A DNA stretch of 64,000 bases from assembly GCA_963715445.1 (NCBI GenBank), contig OY970240.1, positions 1,054,001-1,118,000 of the forward strand. The letters are read 5' to 3'. Below the pieces are notes generated by a model that was given only the letters and a program-made list of their open reading frames with translations, was not told the origin of the DNA and made no database searches. The DNA comes from JAAYBF01 sp963715445 (GTDB taxonomy: Bacteria > Actinomycetota > Thermoleophilia > Solirubrobacterales > Thermoleophilaceae). This document shows, piece after piece, positions 15,864 to 24,917 of this stretch; position 1 is the first letter of the stretch; every line of letters begins with the position of its first letter. A program made the translations under genes and the position numbers.

Positions 15864-17393
15864 ATGGAGCGAATGGCTGTCGTCGACATGGGGTCGAACT
15901 CCTTTCGGCTCGTGGTGTTCCAGTACGAGCCCGGCGGCTGGTGGAGCCTCACTGACGAGATCCGCGAGCCGGTGCGCGTCAGCGCCGGCATGGGCGAGGA
16001 GGGGGTGCTCGGCGCCGAGCCGATGGAGCGGGCGATCACGACGGCCGCCGTGTTCTCATCGTTCCTCACGGCGGCCGGGGTGGAGAAGGTGGATGCCGTA
16101 GCGACGAGCGCGATCCGCGACGCGCGCAACCGGGACGAGCTGCTGGCGGCGATCCGCGAGCGCGCGGGGCTCGAGGTGCGAGTGATCAGCGGCGCCGAGG
16201 AGGCCTGGTACGGGTACCTCGCGATCGTCAACTCCACGACGCTCGCCGACGGCTTCGGGATCGACCTGGGCGGCGGGAGCGTCCAGCTGATGCGCATCTC
16301 CGACCGGCGGCTCGTGGAAGCCGAGTCGCTGCGCCTGGGCGCGGTGCGCGTGAGCGAGGCGTTCCTCGGCGACGAGCCCGCCAGCCCCAAGCAGATGCGG
16401 GCCGTGCGCGAGCACGTCGCGCGGGCGCTCTCGGAGTTCGAGTGGTGGCGCGCCACGGACGGCGCCCGGGCCGCGGGGATCGGAGGGACGATCCGCAACC
16501 TGGCCAGCGCGGTGCAGAAGCGGATGGAACTGCCCGACTTCGATGAGCAGGGATTCGTGCTCACCCGCGCGGCGCTCGAGGAGATGATCGAGCTACTCGC
16601 CGCGCGCCCGGCCAGCGAGCGCGGCGCGATCCGCGGCATCAAGCCCGACCGCGGCGACGTGGTCCTCGGCGGGGCCCTGGTGATCGCCGCGGCGATGGAG
16701 CACGCCGGCCTGGAGGAGATCGAGGTGGCCGAGGCGGGCCTGCGGGAGGGCATGTTCTTCGCGCACATGCTCGAGGACCGCGACCCGCCGCTGCTGCGCA
16801 ACGTGCGCCGCGCATCGGTCGAGAACCTCTCCCAGCGCTTCGCCACCAACCCCGCCCACGTCGATCACGTGGCGCGCCTCTCGCTGGAGGCATTCGACGC
16901 GCTGCGGGAGGCCGGACTGCACGATCTCGAGGACAACGACCGCGAGCTCCTCTGGGCCGCCTGCATGCTGCACGACATCGGGATGACCGTCGACTACGAC
17001 GACCACCACCGCCACTCCCACTACCTGATCCTCCATGCCGGCCTGCCGGGCTTCAGCCCGCGCGAGCTGGAGCTGGTGGCGCTGATCGCCCGCTACCACC
17101 GCAAGGGCGCGCCGGACGCGAGCGAGCTCGGCGCGATGCGCCGCGACGACGATCCGGAGCGGCTGCGGCTGCTCTGCGCGCTGATCCGCCTGGCGGAGCA
17201 GCTCGAGCGCAGCCGCGATCAGGCGGTCACCTCGGTGAAGGTAAAGGTCCGCAAGGACGACATCGCGCTGGGGGTCCTGGCCCGCGACGGCGCCGACCCG
17301 GCGGTGGCGATCTGGGCGGCGCGGCGTGGCTCCGGCCTGCTCGCCGAGGCGCTCGGCAAGCCCGTCGAGGTCGTGGTCGAGCAGGGCTCCTAG
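15864..17393 (+). CDS. ppx: Exopolyphosphatase / GppA-type phosphatase with C-terminal HD domain
   Basis: 509 residues. The ASKHA fold shows VVDMGSNSFRLVVF (phosphate 1), TSAIRDARN, GFGIDLGGGSVQLM (phosphate 2) and GIGGTIRNLASA. From about residue 315 a C-terminal helical domain carries HD-like residues: DHVARLSLEAFDAL, CMLHDIGMTVDYDDHHRHS and ALIARYHRKGAPD. This is the long PPX/GppA form. It hydrolyses polyphosphate and possibly pppGpp. ATG 15864 lies 9 nt after ppk, so they form one operon. Confidence 0.92.
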   Translation: MERMAVVDMGSNSFRLVVFQYEPGGWWSLTDEIREPVRVSAGMGEEGVLGAEPMERAITTAAVFSSFLTAAGVEKVDAVATSAIRDARNRDELLAAIRERAGLEVRVISGAEEAWYGYLAIVNSTTLADGFGIDLGGGSVQLMRISDRRLVEAESLRLGAVRVSEAFLGDEPASPKQMRAVREHVARALSEFEWWRATDGARAAGIGGTIRNLASAVQKRMELPDFDEQGFVLTRAALEEMIELLAARPASERGAIRGIKPDRGDVVLGGALVIAAAMEHAGLEEIEVAEAGLREGMFFAHMLEDRDPPLLRNVRRASVENLSQRFATNPAHVDHVARLSLEAFDALREAGLHDLEDNDRELLWAACMLHDIGMTVDYDDHHRHSHYLILHAGLPGFSPRELELVALIARYHRKGAPDASELGAMRRDDDPERLRLLCALIRLAEQLERSRDQAVTSVKVKVRKDDIALGVLARDGADPAVAIWAARRGSGLLAEALGKPVEVVVEQGS

Positions 17394-17408
17394 GCCTGAA
17401 GCGCCCCG

Positions 17409-17425
17409 CGCCCGCCTAACGGGCG
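17409..17425. terminator. Small hairpin between convergent ppx and the cyclic-nucleotide-binding gene
   Basis: CGCCCG and CGGGCG form a perfect 6-bp stem with loop CCTAA, 15 nt after the ppx stop. There is no T-run on either side, so an intrinsic terminator role is uncertain. Confidence 0.35.
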
Positions 17426-17438
17426 TCGACGGCCGGGC

Positions 17439-17825
17439 TCAGGCGCGACGCGCGGAGGCTGCCGCGCGAATGCGCTCGGCCGCCGAGGGGATCGCCTTCT
17501 CGAGCCGCCGCAGGTCCCAGCGGTCGAGCGTGACGAGGCGCATCGTGGAAGTGGCCACGACCGTGGCGGTGCGGCGATCCGCGTCCAGCAGGCCGACCTC
17601 TCCGAAGAAGTCCCCGGAGCCGAGCTCGGCCACCCGCTCGCCGTCGCGCAGGACGTCGGCGGTTCCCTCCTCGATCGCCATGAAGGTGTAGGCGTAGTCG
17701 CCCTCGTTCACGAGGTGCTTGCCCTCCGAGACGGACACCTCGCTCACGAACGGGACGATCTTCTCCAGCTCGTCGTCCGGCACAGACTCGAACAGCGGCA
17801 GCGACTTAAGGCGGTTGGCGTCCAA
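17439..17825 (-). CDS. Single-domain cyclic-nucleotide-binding (CNMP) protein
   Basis: 128 residues: LFESVPDDELEKIVPF, EGKHLVNEGDYAYTFMAIEEG, VLRDGERVAELGSGDFFGEVGLL and DRRTATVVATSTMRLVTLDR. The phosphate-binding cassette (GDFFGEVGLL followed by RRTATV) is largely intact, so it may bind cAMP or a related ligand. No DNA-binding or enzyme domain follows, so it is a stand-alone sensor or partner. The start is a TTG (17825) behind AGGAGAGG. It is convergent with ppx. Confidence 0.85.
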   Translation of the reverse strand: MDANRLKSLPLFESVPDDELEKIVPFVSEVSVSEGKHLVNEGDYAYTFMAIEEGTADVLRDGERVAELGSGDFFGEVGLLDADRRTATVVATSTMRLVTLDRWDLRRLEKAIPSAAERIRAAASARRA

Positions 17826-17933
17826 ACCCTCTCCTCGATCGGCGTGGTAGCCCGGCTAACGGGGAATGTATCCCGATGCAGACGTGCGTGCCGAGTGATC
17901 GGCTCGCCCATCCCCCGCGTATAGGAGAGAGGC

Positions 17934-18311
17934 ATGTCCAAAATCGTGAATCTCGCCAAGGCTCTCGCTCTCGGACGCCTCGCGTTCGGCGCCGCGCTGA
18001 TCGTGAAGCCCCAGCAGACGGCTTCCGGCTGGATCGGCGCGGACGCCTCGCGACCAGCCGTCCAGATCGCGCTGCGCGGGCTCGGCGCGCGCGACGTGGC
18101 CCTCTCGGCCGGCGCCCTGTGGGCGGGTGGGGACCGTGACGCTCTGCGCCCGTGGCTCGCCGCCGCGGCGTGCTGCGACCTGGCGGACCTGGCCGCCACC
18201 CTGGCGGCGCCGTCGAAGGCCCTCCCCGCGAACGCGCGCTGGGGCACCGCGGTCCTCGCCGGCGGCTCAGCCGCGGCCGGGATCGCCCTCTACAAGGCCT
18301 TGGAGCGGTGA
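17934..18311 (+). CDS. Small membrane protein, DUF4267-like
   Basis: 125 residues with three or four hydrophobic stretches, e.g. ALALGRLAFGAALIV, VALSAGALWAGG, WLAAAACCDLADLAATLAA and TAVLAGGSAAAGIAL. It resembles small DUF4267-type membrane proteins; no function is known. The ATG follows AGGAGAGAGG, a strong ribosome site. Its stop overlaps the GTG of the FAD oxidoreductase gene (GTGA), so it leads the lipid-modification operon. Confidence 0.7.
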   Translation: MSKIVNLAKALALGRLAFGAALIVKPQQTASGWIGADASRPAVQIALRGLGARDVALSAGALWAGGDRDALRPWLAAAACCDLADLAATLAAPSKALPANARWGTAVLAGGSAAAGIALYKALER

Positions 18312-19597
18312 GGATCGCGATCGTCGGGACGGGCGTCGCCGGGCTCGTCGCCGCGCACCACCTCCACCGCACCCACGAGATAGCCGTCTACGAGGCCGAC
18401 GACCGGATCGGCGGCCACTCCAACACGGTGCGCGTGGACCTGGCCGACGAGACGCACTGGGTGGACACCGGCTTCATCGTCCACAACGATCGCAACTACC
18501 CCGAGTTCGAGGCCCTGATGGCCGAGCTCGGCGTGGCCACCCAGCCTTCGCGGATGAGCTTCTCGGTGTCCGACGACGCGGGCCGGTTCGAGTACTCGGG
18601 CACGCCGCGGGGGCTGTTCGCCCAGCGCTCCCATCTCGCGGACCCGCGCTTCCTGCGGATGGTGGCCGACCTGCGCCGCTTCAACCGCGAAGCCTCGGCG
18701 CTGCTCGACATCGACCCGAGCGAGGGCCCGTCGCTGCGCGAGCTGCTCGCCGAGGGCGGGTACTCGGACTGGTTCGTGGAGCGGCTGATCGTTCCCCAGG
18801 CCTCTGCGGTGTGGTCCGCCGAGCCCGATCGGCTCTGGTCCTTCCCGGCCGCCTTCCTCGCCCGCTTCTTCCACAACCACGGGATGCTCGGCTTCCGCGA
18901 CCGCCCGCGCTGGCGCACCGTGAGCGGCGGCTCGCGCAGCTACGTCGAGGCTCTCGCGCGCCCCTTCGCGGACCGCATCCGGACCTCTGCGCCGGTGCGC
19001 TCGATCACCCGCCGTCCGTCGCATGTCGAGATCGCCGCCGACGGCTGCGAGACCGAGCGCTACGACGAGGTCGTCATCGCCGTCCACTCCGATCAGGCGC
19101 TCGCCGTGCTGGCCGACCCGTCCGCATCCGAGCTGGAGATCCTCGGCGCGATCCCCTACCAGCGCAACGAGGCCGTGCTGCACACCGACGAGTCCCTGCT
19201 GCCGCGCAGGCGCCGAGCGCGCGCGAGCTGGAACTACCACCTCGGGCGCCTCGACGGGCCGGCCGAGCAGCCGGACGAAGCGCCGCGGCCGGCCCAGCTC
19301 ACCTACTGGATGAACAGCCTGCAGTCGATCGACTCCTCCACGGACCTCTGCGTAACACTCAACCGCACGGAGCGGATCAACCCGGCGAAGGTCCTCGGGT
19401 CCTTCAGCTACTCCCACCCCGTCTTCACACCCGAGGGGGTTGCCGCCCAGCAGCGCCACAGCGAGATCTCGGGCCCGCGCCGCACGCACTACTGCGGCGC
19501 CTACTGGGGCCACGGCTTCCACGAGGACGGCGTGGTCAGCGCGCTGCGAGCGATCGAGCCGCTGGCGAGCCCCGACCTGGAGGAGCTGGCGGCATGA
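18308..19597 (+). CDS. FAD-dependent amine-oxidase-like oxidoreductase of the cyclopropane-lipid cluster
   Basis: 429 residues. The N-terminus IAIVGTGVAGLVAAHHL is a Rossmann FAD site (GxGxxG), followed by IAVYEADDRIGGHSNTV. HWVDTGFIVHNDRNYPEFEAL and the C-terminal CGAYWGHGFHEDGVVSALR are hallmarks of the oxidoreductase subfamily found beside DUF1365 and cfa genes. It probably oxidises or desaturates membrane lipids, but the substrate is not defined. GTG start 18308 overlaps the previous stop; the stop overlaps the DUF1365 ATG. Confidence 0.85.
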   Translation: MRIAIVGTGVAGLVAAHHLHRTHEIAVYEADDRIGGHSNTVRVDLADETHWVDTGFIVHNDRNYPEFEALMAELGVATQPSRMSFSVSDDAGRFEYSGTPRGLFAQRSHLADPRFLRMVADLRRFNREASALLDIDPSEGPSLRELLAEGGYSDWFVERLIVPQASAVWSAEPDRLWSFPAAFLARFFHNHGMLGFRDRPRWRTVSGGSRSYVEALARPFADRIRTSAPVRSITRRPSHVEIAADGCETERYDEVVIAVHSDQALAVLADPSASELEILGAIPYQRNEAVLHTDESLLPRRRRARASWNYHLGRLDGPAEQPDEAPRPAQLTYWMNSLQSIDSSTDLCVTLNRTERINPAKVLGSFSYSHPVFTPEGVAAQQRHSEISGPRRTHYCGAYWGHGFHEDGVVSALRAIEPLASPDLEELAA

Positions 19598-20349
19598 CCG
19601 CATCCGCCATCTACGAGGGCTGGGTCAGCCACCGCCGCCACGCACCGATCGAGCACTCCTTCCGCTACCGCCACACGATGCTCTACCTCGACCTCGACGA
19701 GCTGCCCGGAGCGCTCGACCTCTACCCGCTCTACTCCGCGCGCCGCCCCGCACTCGCCTGGTTCAGGCGCGGCGATCACCTCGGCGCCGAGGACCAGCCG
19801 CTCGCGGAGAGCGTGCGCGACCTCGTAGCCGAGCGCACCGGCACGCGTCCCACCGGCCCCGTGCGGCTGCTCACGACGCTGCGCACGCTCGGGCACGCCT
19901 TCAACCCGGTGAGCTTCCACTTCTGCTTCGACGCGGACGGTGAGCGGGTTGTGGCCGTGGTGGCCCATGTGACGAGCACGCCATGGAAGGAGAGCCACGC
20001 ATACGTGCTCGAGGGCGGGCCGGGAGACGCGTCCGAGATGCGCGACACGGTGGCCAAGGCGCTTCACGTCTCGCCGTTCATCGGCATGGACGGGCGCTAC
20101 GACTGGCGCGTCACCGAGCCTGGGCGGGGGCTGCTCGTGCACATCACAGAGCGCGACGGCGAAGGGACGCAGATGTTCGACGCAACGCTCACGCTCGATC
20201 GCCGGGAGCTGACCCGCGCCCGGCTTGCGCTGGCGCTGGCGCGGTTCCCCGCGATGTCGCTGCGGGTGCTCGTGCTCATCTACTGGAACGCGGCCCGGCT
20301 GAAGCTGAAGGGAGCGCCGTACCACCGCCGCCCCGGGAGGACCGCGTGA
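19594..20349 (+). CDS. DUF1365 protein
   Basis: 251 residues. IYEGWVSHRRHAPIEHSFRY, LDELPGALDLYPLYS, GPVRLLTTLRTLGHAFNPVS, FHFCFDADG and VTSTPWKESHAYVL are the DUF1365 signatures. The family is almost always encoded between the FAD oxidoreductase and a Cfa-like methyltransferase, as here. Biochemical role unknown. ATGA overlap upstream and GTGA overlap downstream indicate tight coupling. Confidence 0.88.
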   Translation: MTASAIYEGWVSHRRHAPIEHSFRYRHTMLYLDLDELPGALDLYPLYSARRPALAWFRRGDHLGAEDQPLAESVRDLVAERTGTRPTGPVRLLTTLRTLGHAFNPVSFHFCFDADGERVVAVVAHVTSTPWKESHAYVLEGGPGDASEMRDTVAKALHVSPFIGMDGRYDWRVTEPGRGLLVHITERDGEGTQMFDATLTLDRRELTRARLALALARFPAMSLRVLVLIYWNAARLKLKGAPYHRRPGRTA

Positions 20350-21596
20350 TCGCCCGGGCCGCCCTGTTCGAGCTGCTCGGCCGCCTGCGGGGCGGGCAGC
20401 TCGAGATCGCCGAGGGCTCGCGCCGCCGCGCGTTCGGGTCCGCGGACGCATCGCTGCACGCCGGCGTCGCCGTGCACGACCCGCGCGCCTACCGCCACTT
20501 CTTCCGCGGCTCGACCGGTCTCGCCGACACCTACATGGACGGCCTGTGGGACAGCGACGACCTCGTCGCCCTGTTCCGCATCGCGGCGCGCAACATGGAG
20601 CCGCTGGACCGCCTGCGCCGGCGCTGGCACCCGCTGCTGCACACCGCACAGCGGGCGGCGCGGATGGTGCCTCTCAACGACCGCGTCGGAGCGCGGCGCA
20701 ATATCGCCGCCCACTACGACCTCGGCAACGACCTCTTCTCGCTGTTCCTCGACGCGTCGATGATGTACTCCTGCGCCTACTTCGAATCGCCCCAGGCGAC
20801 CCTCGAGGAGGCTCAGACGGCGAAGCTCGACCGCATCTGCCGCGCGCTCGAGCTGCGCCCGGGCGAGCGCCTCCTCGAGATCGGCACCGGCTGGGGCGGG
20901 CTGGCGATCCACGCGGCGCGCGAGTACGGCGCGCTCGTCACCACTACGACCATCTCGCGGGAGCAGCACGACCTCGCAGTCGAGCGGATCCGCGAAGCCG
21001 GGCTGACGGACAGCGTCAACGTCCTCCTGCGGGACTACCGCGACCTCGACGGCCGCTACGACAAGCTCGTGTCCGTAGAGATGATCGAGGCCGTCGGGTG
21101 GCAGTACTTCGACCTCTACTTCCAGCGCTGCTCGGAGCTGCTCGAGCCCCACGGCAGGATGCTGCTGCAGGCGATCACGATCGACGACCGCGCCTACGAG
21201 GTCGAGAAAGCCTCGCGGAGCTTCGCCAACACCCACGTCTTCCCCGGGGGCTGCCTTCCCTCGATGACCGTCATCGACCGCTGCGTGAGCGAGCGGACCG
21301 ACATGCGCCCGACATGGTCCGAGGACATCACCGAGCACTACGTGACGACGCTGGAGCGCTGGAGGGCGACGTTCGAGGCGAACGCGGATCGGGCGGCCGA
21401 GATCGGCTACGACCTGCGCTTCCGCCGGATGTGGCGGCTCTATCTCGCGTACGTGGAGGCCGGATTCCGCGAGCGGAGGATCGGCGCGGTCCAGCTGTCG
21501 CTCGCCAAGCCGGGCGCGGGAAGCGGACAGCTCGGAGCCCTCGGTGACCACATCCCCGCCCGCGAGCCTTCCGTCCGCCCTCGAACCGCGGCGTAG
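20346..21596 (+). CDS. Cyclopropane-fatty-acyl-phospholipid synthase family methyltransferase
   Basis: 416 residues. NIAAHYDLGNDLFSLFLD and MMYSCAYFE are the canonical Cfa substrate motifs; RLLEIGTGWGGLAIHAAREY is the SAM-binding loop; VSVEMIEAVGWQYFDLYF and VFPGGCLPS follow in family order. It methylates unsaturated acyl chains of phospholipids using SAM. The exact product (cyclopropane, 10-methyl or furan precursor) is not decided by sequence. The start is GTG 20346, overlapping the DUF1365 stop. The stop TAG shares its G with the next gene's GTG. Confidence 0.93.
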   Translation: MIARAALFELLGRLRGGQLEIAEGSRRRAFGSADASLHAGVAVHDPRAYRHFFRGSTGLADTYMDGLWDSDDLVALFRIAARNMEPLDRLRRRWHPLLHTAQRAARMVPLNDRVGARRNIAAHYDLGNDLFSLFLDASMMYSCAYFESPQATLEEAQTAKLDRICRALELRPGERLLEIGTGWGGLAIHAAREYGALVTTTTISREQHDLAVERIREAGLTDSVNVLLRDYRDLDGRYDKLVSVEMIEAVGWQYFDLYFQRCSELLEPHGRMLLQAITIDDRAYEVEKASRSFANTHVFPGGCLPSMTVIDRCVSERTDMRPTWSEDITEHYVTTLERWRATFEANADRAAEIGYDLRFRRMWRLYLAYVEAGFRERRIGAVQLSLAKPGAGSGQLGALGDHIPAREPSVRPRTAA

Positions 21597-22444
21597 TGCG
21601 CGCCTCGTCCATCCTCGCCCCGTCCGTCACGATGACCGCAACCGTGAACCGGAGCCCGCTCGCCCTCACCCGCACCGGCTTCGGAGAGCCGCTCGTCCTC
21701 GTCCACCCGCTGGGCGGTGCGCGTCACGTCTGGGATCCGGTGCTCGGGGACCTGAGCGCCGACCACGACTGCATCGCCGTCGACATGCCCGGGTTCGGCG
21801 AATCGCCGGAGCTGCCGAGAGGAGTGGCTGCCACGCCCGCGGTGATCGCGTCGACGGTCGCCGCCACGCTCGACTCGCTGCGGATCGAGAGCGCCCACGT
21901 CGCAGGCATCTCGCTCGGCGGATGGGTCGCGCTCGAGCTCGGCAAGACAGGCCGCGCCCGGTCGGTGACGGCCATCTGCACAGCCGGCCTCTGGAGCCGC
22001 CCGCTCGGCCCGCGGCGGAACTCCGCGCGCCACACCGCCCGTGCCCTGCTGCCGCTGCTGCCGCTGGCGGTTCGCTCCCGGCGCCTGCGGACGCTCGCGT
22101 TCACCGGCACGATGACGAGCCCCGAGAGCGTCACGCCCCAGGAGGCGCTGCAGCGGATACGCGCCTACGCCGAGGCGCCGGGGTTCCACCGCGCCAACAG
22201 CGAGATGCGCGCATCAGTCTTCGAGGGCTTCGACGAGATCCCCGTTCCGGTGACCCTCGCCTGGGGCGATCAGGATCGGCTGGTGGGGCCTCCGAGCCGG
22301 CCTCCCGAGGGTGTGCGAACCGTGATCCTCGAGGGCTGCGGCCATGTGCCGACCTGGGACGACCCAGCCCAGGTGGCCGCCCTGATCCGCTCTTCGACGA
22401 CCGCGGCCGCCGGGGAGGGCGATCCGATCGTCGGCTCTCCTTGA
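21596..22444 (+). CDS. Alpha/beta-hydrolase
   Basis: 282 residues from GTG 21596 (TAGTG overlap), or 270 from ATG 21632, which removes a non-conserved leader. GEPLVLVHPLGGARHVWDPV holds the oxyanion region, VDMPGFGESPE the second strand, GISLGGWVALELG the nucleophile elbow (Ser), and GCGHVPTWDDP the catalytic His. It could be an esterase or lipase acting with the lipid operon upstream. The substrate is unknown. Confidence 0.82.
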   Translation: MRASSILAPSVTMTATVNRSPLALTRTGFGEPLVLVHPLGGARHVWDPVLGDLSADHDCIAVDMPGFGESPELPRGVAATPAVIASTVAATLDSLRIESAHVAGISLGGWVALELGKTGRARSVTAICTAGLWSRPLGPRRNSARHTARALLPLLPLAVRSRRLRTLAFTGTMTSPESVTPQEALQRIRAYAEAPGFHRANSEMRASVFEGFDEIPVPVTLAWGDQDRLVGPPSRPPEGVRTVILEGCGHVPTWDDPAQVAALIRSSTTAAAGEGDPIVGSP

Positions 22445-22460
22445 ATCGCGTCGATGTGCG

Positions 22461-22487
22461 GGTTGCGTCGAGAATTCCGACGCAACC
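22461..22487. repeat. Perfect 10-bp inverted repeat before the oligopeptidase gene
   Basis: GGTTGCGTCG (22461-22470) and CGACGCAACC (22478-22487) flank a 7-nt loop, AGAATTC. It follows the alpha/beta-hydrolase stop by 16 nt and precedes the TAGTCT promoter box of the next gene by 17 nt. Without a T-run it could be a terminator of the lipid operon or an operator for the peptidase promoter. Confidence 0.6.
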
Positions 22488-22517
22488 TGCACTTCGATGG
22501 GCGCTAGTCTGCCGGGC

Positions 22518-24332
22518 ATGAGCGAAGCGACCACCGAGCCGCGCGACGAGGCCCTGGAGGCCGCGCGCTGGGACCTTCAACCGCTGGTCGGCGACCGTGG
22601 CGCCGAGGGCGTGCCGGCGCTGCTGGCCGAGGCTCAGGAGGCGGCCGACGCCTTCGCCGAGCAGCACCGCGGCCGCGTCGCGGAGCTGGACGCCGCGGCC
22701 TTCGCGGCCGCGTTGCGCGAGCTCGAGCGGATCGGCGACAAGGTCGGCCGCGCGGGCTCCTACGCGGCGCTCGACTTCTCGGTCGACACGCAGGACCCCG
22801 AGCGCGGCGCGCTGATGCAGCAGGCCCAGGAGCTCGGCGCCGCGATCCAGACGGCGCTGCTGTTCTTCGACCTGGAGTGGAACGAGCTTCCGGACGAGCG
22901 CGCCGAGGAGCTGATCGCGTCCGAGGAGCTGGCCTTCTGCCGCCACTACCTGCGCACGCTGCGCCGCTATCGGCCGCACCAGCTCTCAGAGCCCGAGGAG
23001 CGGGTGCTCACGGAGACCGACGTAACGGGCCGCGCGGCCTTCAAGCGGCTGTTCACCGAGCAGGTGTCGGCGCTGACCGTGGAGCTGCCGAACACGGAGG
23101 AGCCCGCCCCGCTGATGGAGGCGCTGAGCCTGCTCCAGGGGCCCGATCGCGAGCTTCGCAAAGCCGCTGCCGAGGGGGTCACCGAGGCTCTCCAGCCGGG
23201 CCTGCGCACGCGCGGCTTCATCCTCAACACGCTGCTCGCCGACAAGGCGACCAAGGACCGGCTGCGCTCCTACGAACACTGGCTGGCCTCGCGCAACCTC
23301 GCCAACGAGGCGAGCGACGAGTCGGTCCAGGCGCTCGTGGACGCGGTGCAGTCGCACTACGAGCTGGCAAGGCGCTGGTACCGCTTGAAGGCGAAGCTGC
23401 TCGGGGTCGAGCGCCTCGCCTACTACGACCGCGCGGCGCCCGTCGGCGAAAGCGATCAGCGCGTGTCCTACACCGATGCGCGCGACCTGGTGCTCGACTG
23501 CTACCGCAGCTTCTCGCCGGAGCTCGGCGACGTGGCGGCGAAGTTCTTCACCGGCAGCTACATCGACGCCCCGCCCGCGCCCGGCAAGCGCGGTGGTGCC
23601 TTCTGCGCCTACACGGTCCCGTCCGCCCACCCCTACGTGCTGCTCAACCACACCGGGCGGATCGGCGACGCGCTGACGATGGCCCACGAGCTCGGCCACG
23701 GCGTGCACGCGGCGCTCGCCCGCCCGCGCGGCATGTTCGAGTTCACGACGCCGCTCACCGTCGCGGAGACGGCTTCGATCGTCGGCGAGACGATCGTCCT
23801 CGAGCGGCTGCTCACCCAGGCCCCCGATGCGGCTACGCGGCTCTCGCTGCTCGCCGAGTCGCTCGACGGGGCGGTGGCCGCCGTCTTCCGGCAGGTCGCG
23901 ATGAACCGCTTCGAGCACCGCGTCCACACCGAGCGGCGCGAATCGGGCGAGCTCTCGGTCGAGAGCATCGGCGCGGCCTGGCTCGAGACCCAGGCGGACC
24001 TGCTGGGCGACTCCGTCGAGCCCACCGATGAGTACGGCACCTGGTGGTCCTACGTCCCCCACTTCATCGACACGCCCGGCTACGTGTACGCGTACGCCTA
24101 CGGCAACCTGCTCGCCCTTTCGGTCTACCGCCGCTATGAGGAGCAGGGCGACTCGTTCGTCCCGTCCTACCTCGAGCTGCTGAAGGCCGGCGGCTCGATG
24201 CCTCCCGAGGACCTCGGCAAGATCGTCGGCGTGGACCTCACCGACCCCGGCTTCTGGGCCTCCGGCCTCGACCTGATCGAGCGCCAGCTCGAAGCCGCCG
24301 AGCAGGCCGCCGCCGAAGCCGGCCGCCTCTAA
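22518..24332 (+). CDS. M3-family oligoendopeptidase (PepF type)
   Basis: 604 residues. The zinc site is MAHELGHGVHAAL (HELGH), with the downstream Glu in TVAETASIVGETI. Upstream, RGGAFCAYTVPSAHPYVLLN is the typical PepF block, and the N-terminal helical domain (about 20-200) is complete. It is a cytoplasmic metallopeptidase degrading oligopeptides. ATG 22518 lies 7 nt after TAGTCT with no ribosome site, so it is probably leaderless. It is the last typical host gene before the lower-GC island. Confidence 0.93.
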   Translation: MSEATTEPRDEALEAARWDLQPLVGDRGAEGVPALLAEAQEAADAFAEQHRGRVAELDAAAFAAALRELERIGDKVGRAGSYAALDFSVDTQDPERGALMQQAQELGAAIQTALLFFDLEWNELPDERAEELIASEELAFCRHYLRTLRRYRPHQLSEPEERVLTETDVTGRAAFKRLFTEQVSALTVELPNTEEPAPLMEALSLLQGPDRELRKAAAEGVTEALQPGLRTRGFILNTLLADKATKDRLRSYEHWLASRNLANEASDESVQALVDAVQSHYELARRWYRLKAKLLGVERLAYYDRAAPVGESDQRVSYTDARDLVLDCYRSFSPELGDVAAKFFTGSYIDAPPAPGKRGGAFCAYTVPSAHPYVLLNHTGRIGDALTMAHELGHGVHAALARPRGMFEFTTPLTVAETASIVGETIVLERLLTQAPDAATRLSLLAESLDGAVAAVFRQVAMNRFEHRVHTERRESGELSVESIGAAWLETQADLLGDSVEPTDEYGTWWSYVPHFIDTPGYVYAYAYGNLLALSVYRRYEEQGDSFVPSYLELLKAGGSMPPEDLGKIVGVDLTDPGFWASGLDLIERQLEAAEQAAAEAGRL

Positions 24333-24490
24333 ACGCCAGTAGGCTCCTCGTCGCAGCGACAGGCTTGAAGCGAAAGGGTGCGAGTCGTTCACGGGAGGCA
24401 GACTGGGCCTGGAAGCTGGTGGTGCTTTTCATCATGGCGGTCACGCCCTATCGAACCTCATCGCAACCAAGTGACAGTTCGGACCCGTAG
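24333..24490. other. Intergenic junction between oligopeptidase gene and island
   Basis: 158 nt between convergent genes. GC falls here relative to the left flank. A short open frame with Gly/His-rich coding (around 24390-24460) exists but has no family resemblance or start signal. No repeat of the tRNA-Val 3' end was found, so no attachment site can be claimed. Confidence 0.4.
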
Positions 24491-24838
24491 CTATTCTCGC
24501 GACTTAGCTTGAGGCTTGGCTACTTCATCGTCCGGCAGTAGCCGCAGGGCGGGCAGAAGCGTTTCCAGAGCCATCCGGATGACCAGCTCGTGAGGCTCAA
24601 GGGCCGCGACCGGCTTCAGCAGGTAGCGATCTCCCGCGGACTCGCGCTCGACCAGCCCCATCTGCACCAAGGCCGCTAGATGTTCATCAACACTCCCCCG
24701 GATGTTTGCACCGACCTCGATTGCCAGCGCCCGCTCCGTCCAGGCGCGGTCCGGCTCGGCGAGAAGAGCCTCCAGTACACGGCGTTTGATCGGTGCGGAG
24801 AAGAGCCAGTCGGGAAGCCGCGCTTTGGCGCGCGCCAT
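24491..24838 (-). CDS. Small winged-helix transcriptional regulator of the island
   Basis: 115 residues. LFSAPIKRRVLEALLAEPDR begins an ArsR/MarR-like winged helix; RALAIEVGANIRGSVDEHLA is the recognition region and LVQMGLVERESAGDRYLL the wing. Cys metal-sensing residues of ArsR are absent. The ATG at 24838 is 9 nt from TAGGAT (minus strand), which partly overlaps an operator half-site, and three perfect palindromes lie just upstream. Autoregulation by this protein is the simplest reading. Its target is otherwise unknown. Confidence 0.75.
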   Translation of the reverse strand: MARAKARLPDWLFSAPIKRRVLEALLAEPDRAWTERALAIEVGANIRGSVDEHLAALVQMGLVERESAGDRYLLKPVAALEPHELVIRMALETLLPALRLLPDDEVAKPQAKSRE

Positions 24839-24858
24839 GGAATTACCATCCTAGATGT

Positions 24859-24875
24859 GTAGGATTTAATCCTAC
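24859..24875. promoter_or_regulatory. Palindromic operator copy 1
   Basis: GTAGGATT-T-AATCCTAC, a perfect 8-bp inverted repeat around one central base. It is closest to the regulator gene and overlaps its predicted promoter. An extra half-site ATCCTAG lies at 24848-24854. Confidence 0.72.
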
Positions 24876-24917
24876 CAACAATGCCACCCTCTACCATCAA
24901 AGGCCCCGACACAGTCG

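Noticed and set aside
24380..24470. Short Gly/His-rich open frame after the oligopeptidase gene
   Set aside because: No start signal, no homology recognised, too short to support.
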